From: a bacterium
GTDB taxonomy: Bacteria; Bacteroidota; Ignavibacteria; Kapaibacteriales; UBA961
Reading direction: 5' to 3'
DNA length: 8,627 nt
NCBI GenBank assembly: GCA_022844575.1
Contig: JALHLL010000153.1
Location: 1 to 8,627, forward strand
Made by a program: the position numbers and the translations under genes. Below, piece after piece: positions 6,119-8,627 of the stretch. Every line of letters starts with the position of its first letter. Within the stretch, counting starts at the first letter, position 1. The notes below the pieces were generated by a model. The model was given only the letters and a program-made list of their open reading frames with translations. It ran no database searches and had not been told where the DNA came from.

Positions 6119-7030
6119 TCATAGGTCTGGTATAGCAATAATGTACGAATTGTTTTTCGCTTTCGGTAAACTACGTTTCAAAATCCACGGATTCAATAGT
6201 TTTATATGTTTATACGAGGTTCCATGTTCTTTTGCCCAGATTGAAAGGTTGGAAATTGCATCATGAACTTCGATTGTTTTTTGACGCTGCGGCGAGTATC
6301 CATCAGAGGGAAAATACAAACCGTATTTTTCACCATTTTTCATTAAAAACTTTATTATTGCTATGCGGAAGACATATCGTGATGTTTCTTCATTAAGGTA
6401 AAGCTCTGAAAAGTTTTCCGTTCCTTGGAAATTACAATCATCCTCAAGACCTGAATAACCCATATTATAACCGGCTGCCGCCATTAGCCAACTTCTGAAC
6501 CTTCGATGACCGCCACGCAGGTATTTAAGCGCAGCTTGTGTACTTTTTAACGGATGACGACGTTCGTCGACGTATTCATCTACAATCAAACCGAAACTTT
6601 TCGCAGTTTCAGGCATAAATTGCCAAAGCCCCACTGCATCTTTTCCGGAACGAGCCATATATAATGCACTTTCTGCAACAGGTAAATATTTCAGATCATC
6701 TGGCATATTCTCCTCTTTAAGCAGTTTTTCAAATAGCGGAAAATACTTTGTAGATCTTTTCATATATAACATCAACTGACCGGGCTGTTGAAGATTCAAG
6801 TATAATTCTCTCTCGGCTCGTTCTCGTATTTCAGGGTTATCAAGAGGCAATTTCTCCCCACAAAAATCAAGCTCATCAGGTAATTCTATTGATGAAAAAT
6901 CATGGAGTACTCGTGACTGTTCACCTTTTACTTTGTTTTTTACCTCCTCTCCATTACTTCTCTGTATGTCTCCGCAGCCTAAAGTAAATGAGAGTATGTA
7001 CAAAAACGATACCTTAAAAAATCTTTGCAT
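6119..7030 (-). CDS. Lipoprotein lytic transglycosylase, MltD-like (SLT domain)
   Basis: 303 residues from the ATG at 7030. This start is preferred over an in-frame ATG at 7096 because it gives a clean lipoprotein signal (MQRFFKVSFLYILSFTLGC, Cys19 the lipidated residue) and removes overlap with the upstream ATPase gene. Residues 20-80 are a linker. Residues about 105-200 are a GH23 SLT domain of the MltD kind: LKYLPVAESALY with catalytic Glu120, then AVGLWQFMPETAKSFGL, then DERRHPLKSTQAALKYL, then MAAAGYNMGYSGLE. The enzyme would cleave peptidoglycan between MurNAc and GlcNAc, forming 1,6-anhydro ends, in the periplasm and anchored to a membrane by lipid. Residues about 251-301 look like one degenerate LysM repeat (ISNLSIWAKEHGTSYKHIKL, ending YIIAIP). 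E. coli MltD is longer (452 residues) with two LysM repeats. It follows the ATPase after 7 bases. Lgt encoded nearby would modify it. Confidence 0.9.
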   Translation of the reverse strand: MQRFFKVSFLYILSFTLGCGDIQRSNGEEVKNKVKGEQSRVLHDFSSIELPDELDFCGEKLPLDNPEIRERAERELYLNLQQPGQLMLYMKRSTKYFPLFEKLLKEENMPDDLKYLPVAESALYMARSGKDAVGLWQFMPETAKSFGLIVDEYVDERRHPLKSTQAALKYLRGGHRRFRSWLMAAAGYNMGYSGLEDDCNFQGTENFSELYLNEETSRYVFRIAIIKFLMKNGEKYGLYFPSDGYSPQRQKTIEVHDAISNLSIWAKEHGTSYKHIKLLNPWILKRSLPKAKNNSYIIAIPDL

Positions 7031-7037
7031 TATAGTA

Positions 7038-7682
7038 TCAGTTAAATGATGAGATATCAATTTGTTGGGTACACCAATTTTTTTCACGATTTTCATTGGT
7101 AGCTATGCAAACCAAACCGCCATAGTTTACGGTTTTCTGAATGATAGCATGAACCGACATTATTCCTTCATCATCAAGGTTAGTTGTTGGTTCATCCAAA
7201 AAAAGGAAAGAGGGTTTGTGTATGGTCGCAAGTATCAATTTTACTCTTTGTAGCATACCTGAAGAAAATCCTTTTACAATACTTTCTCGTCTATGTGAAA
7301 GTGATAGTAACTCCAACAAATTATTGAAGTACAATTCATCAAAAAGTATGCCGCGCATCTTTGTTACTGTTTCCACGAGTTCAATAAGTGTAAACTCATC
7401 ATAAAGGGAGAGTGAGGGGGATACAAAACCAATATGCTTTTGTATTGAATCTCTTGTAATGAGAGTTTCATCGAGTTTTAACTCAACATAACCGCTTGTT
7501 GGGGTAAGAATAAAAGAAAGTATTTTCAAAAGTGTCGACTTGCCTGTGCCGTTCTTACCGTAAATGCCAAAGACCGTACCTCCTTTTATGTCCAAATTGA
7601 CATTGGAAAAAACATTTGAATTATCCGAATGAGAATATGAAATTGATACGTGATTTGCAGAGCAGATAACGTTCTTATTCAT
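7038..7682 (-). CDS. Small ABC-transporter ATPase, CcmA-like
   Basis: 214 residues, a single ABC nucleotide-binding domain without membrane segments. Walker A is GKNGTGKST (42-50), the signature motif is the non-canonical FSSGMLQRVKL (139-149), Walker B is FLFLDEP (159-165) and the D-loop is NLD (168-170). The Q-loop position reads FVSPSLSLYDEFT with no Gln, and the switch histidine is Asn196 in IATNENRE. The FSSGM and SPxLxLYDEFT pattern resembles the CcmA-like ATPases of Bacteroidetes, some of which lie near ccmB, but no permease is present here, so the transported substrate is unknown and heme export should not be assumed. The start overlaps the lptB stop by eight bases (ATGAATAA), which suggests translational coupling. 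It could be a partner of an ABC membrane protein encoded elsewhere or a soluble regulatory ATPase. Confidence 0.88.
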   Translation of the reverse strand: MNKNVICSANHVSISYSHSDNSNVFSNVNLDIKGGTVFGIYGKNGTGKSTLLKILSFILTPTSGYVELKLDETLITRDSIQKHIGFVSPSLSLYDEFTLIELVETVTKMRGILFDELYFNNLLELLSLSHRRESIVKGFSSGMLQRVKLILATIHKPSFLFLDEPTTNLDDEGIMSVHAIIQKTVNYGGLVCIATNENREKNWCTQQIDISSFN

Positions 7683-8433
7683 AACGCTCTAATGAAAATG
7701 TTTCACCGAGATAATGTTTTCTTACTTCAGCATTGTTTGCTAATTCTTCGGCAGTACCGGAAGCAAAAACCTGCCCATCGATAAGTATGTAAGCTCGGTC
7801 TGTTATCGAGAGAGTCTCGTGCACATTATGATCAGTTATTAGAATCCCTATTCCTCTTTGCTTTAAACCGATAACCAAGTGCATAATTTCCTCAACCGTA
7901 ATAGGGTCAATACCTGCAAACGGCTCATCAAGTAATATGAATTTGGGATCCGAAGCAAGGGCTCGCGCTATTTCACATCGTCTTCTTTCTCCACCGGATA
8001 ACATATAGCCCATACTTTTTCGAATATGGGTTATTCTGAAATCCTCAAGTAACTGTTCTAATCGTTCTTTTCTTTGGGTACGCGAAAGTTGTTGAAGTTG
8101 AAGAATTGCCTTGATATTGTTCTCAACAGACATCTTCCTGAAGATAGACGGTTCCTGCGGTAAATAAGAGATACCCATTCTCGCTCGCCGATACATAGCT
8201 TTATTCGTTATGTTTTTACCGTTAAATTCTACTTTACCTTCGCTTGGCTTCACTACACCCACAATCATATAGAACGAAGTGGTTTTTCCGGCTCCGTTAG
8301 GCCCAAGTAAACCCACTACTTCACCTTGTTGTAATTGATACGATACACCTCTTACAACTGTTCTTTTACCGTATTTTTTTACGAGATTATTCGCCTGAAC
8401 TATAGAAGGGCGGTCATGTGTAATATCGTTCAT
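7675..8433 (-). CDS. lptB: LPS export ABC transporter ATP-binding protein
   Basis: 252 residues, near the family's usual 240. LptB is the cytoplasmic ATPase that, with LptF and LptG, extracts lipopolysaccharide from the inner membrane and drives it along the LptCAD bridge to the cell surface. All motifs are intact: Walker A GPNGAGKTT (44-52), Q-loop Gln93 in SYLPQEPSIFRKMSVENNI (the LptB-specific form), signature LSGGERRRCEIARAL (145-159), Walker B FILLDEPFAGIDP (165-177), and switch His202 in ITDHNVHETL. The C-terminal extension FASGTAEELANNAEVRKHYLG is also typical, and SLERYE lies at the very end. It starts 3 bases after the upstream partial gene, with no Shine-Dalgarno, and overlaps the next ATPase. 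None of lptA, lptC, lptF or lptG is in the window. Presence of LptB indicates a diderm with LPS or a similar glycolipid. Confidence 0.97.
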   Translation of the reverse strand: MNDITHDRPSIVQANNLVKKYGKRTVVRGVSYQLQQGEVVGLLGPNGAGKTTSFYMIVGVVKPSEGKVEFNGKNITNKAMYRRARMGISYLPQEPSIFRKMSVENNIKAILQLQQLSRTQRKERLEQLLEDFRITHIRKSMGYMLSGGERRRCEIARALASDPKFILLDEPFAGIDPITVEEIMHLVIGLKQRGIGILITDHNVHETLSITDRAYILIDGQVFASGTAEELANNAEVRKHYLGETFSLERYE

Positions 8434-8436
8434 ATT

Positions 8437-8627
8437 TTAAGAAATTAAAGAAGTATGAATTGCATTCGCACATTCATCCCAAGTGACTGTCATTCCTTTC
8501 AGTGACGAAAGAGAAGTACTTTTTCTTTGGAGTAATTCTTTTGCCTGTTGTTTTTCTTTTTCATCAGTACCTTCAAACAAATCGACAATCATTTCATGAC
8601 TTTCATCAAGTATAATTGAGCCGTGCT
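8437..8627 (-). CDS. C-terminal fragment of an unrecognised protein (5' end beyond the window)
   Basis: The last 62 codons and a TAA stop of a gene that enters from the right edge; the frame is open to position 8627. Residues visible include GSIILDESHEMIVDLFEG, a charged helix-like stretch (DEKEKQQAKELLQRK), then LKGMTVTWDECANAI and a short hydrophobic end. There is no membrane segment or signal in this part, which suggests a soluble cytoplasmic protein. I do not recognise the family. It ends 3 bases before lptB, so it is almost certainly in the same operon, and a link to LPS or envelope synthesis is possible but only by position. Confidence 0.7.
   Translation of the reverse strand, partial: HGSIILDESHEMIVDLFEGTDEKEKQQAKELLQRKSTSLSSLKGMTVTWDECANAIHTSLIS

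Noticed and set aside
7031..7096. 22-residue N-terminal extension of the transglycosylase from ATG 7096
   Set aside because: It would overlap the ATPase gene and bury the lipoprotein signal peptide internally; the ATG at 7030 gives a normal lipobox.
1..8627. Mobile elements, CRISPR, phage or defence genes
   Set aside because: No transposase, terminal inverted repeats, spaced direct repeats or defence-type proteins were seen; the content is core-like.

Overview
The window looks like chromosomal core sequence from a bacterium of the Fibrobacteres-Chlorobi-Bacteroidetes (FCB) group, most likely the Chlorobi/Ignavibacteria/Kapabacteria side. Three things suggest this. The protein at the left edge appears to carry a type IX secretion (T9SS) sorting domain, which is essentially restricted to this group. 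EF-P has a PGNLRAF tip loop, which I recall from green sulfur bacteria. The promoter in front of the tRNA has a Bacteroidetes-type TAnnTTTG box. The DNA is moderately AT-rich, tightly packed, and every supported gene is on the minus strand, so transcription runs from high to low coordinates. This placement is by eye and not a database result.

In transcription order (right to left), the first block is concerned with the cell envelope: the C-terminal end of an unrecognised protein (8437-8627), lptB (LPS-transport ATPase), a second small CcmA-like ABC ATPase that overlaps lptB by 8 bases, a lipoprotein lytic transglycosylase of MltD type, an HDOD-domain signalling protein, and lgt (prolipoprotein diacylglyceryl transferase). 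Gaps are 3, -8, 7, 112 and 21 bases. The transglycosylase has its own lipobox, so it should be a substrate of the Lgt encoded two genes downstream. I see no terminator in this block.

The second block begins with a tRNA-Cys(GCA) preceded by a good promoter and followed after 36 bases by efp (elongation factor P). A strong intrinsic terminator follows efp, only 28 bases before the start of accB. Then come accB (biotin carboxyl carrier), accC (biotin carboxylase) and gcvH (glycine-cleavage H protein), closed by a perfect 12-bp bidirectional terminator. accB and accC form the first half-reaction of acetyl-CoA carboxylase; gcvH adds a lipoyl-carrier protein with a related fold to the same transcript.

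The left edge holds a separate monocistronic-looking gene for a secreted protein with a signal peptide, a fibronectin-III-like domain and a C-terminal T9SS sorting domain cut by the window edge.

No insertion sequence, phage, CRISPR array or defence system is visible, and I do not see a wholly new multi-gene system. The most interesting points are residue-level and regulatory: an Asn at the modified tip of EF-P, a Leu where E. coli Lgt has its essential His103, a small ABC ATPase lacking both the Q-loop Gln and the H-loop His and with no permease beside it, and a terminator plus an 8-residue Cys-containing mini-ORF just before accB.
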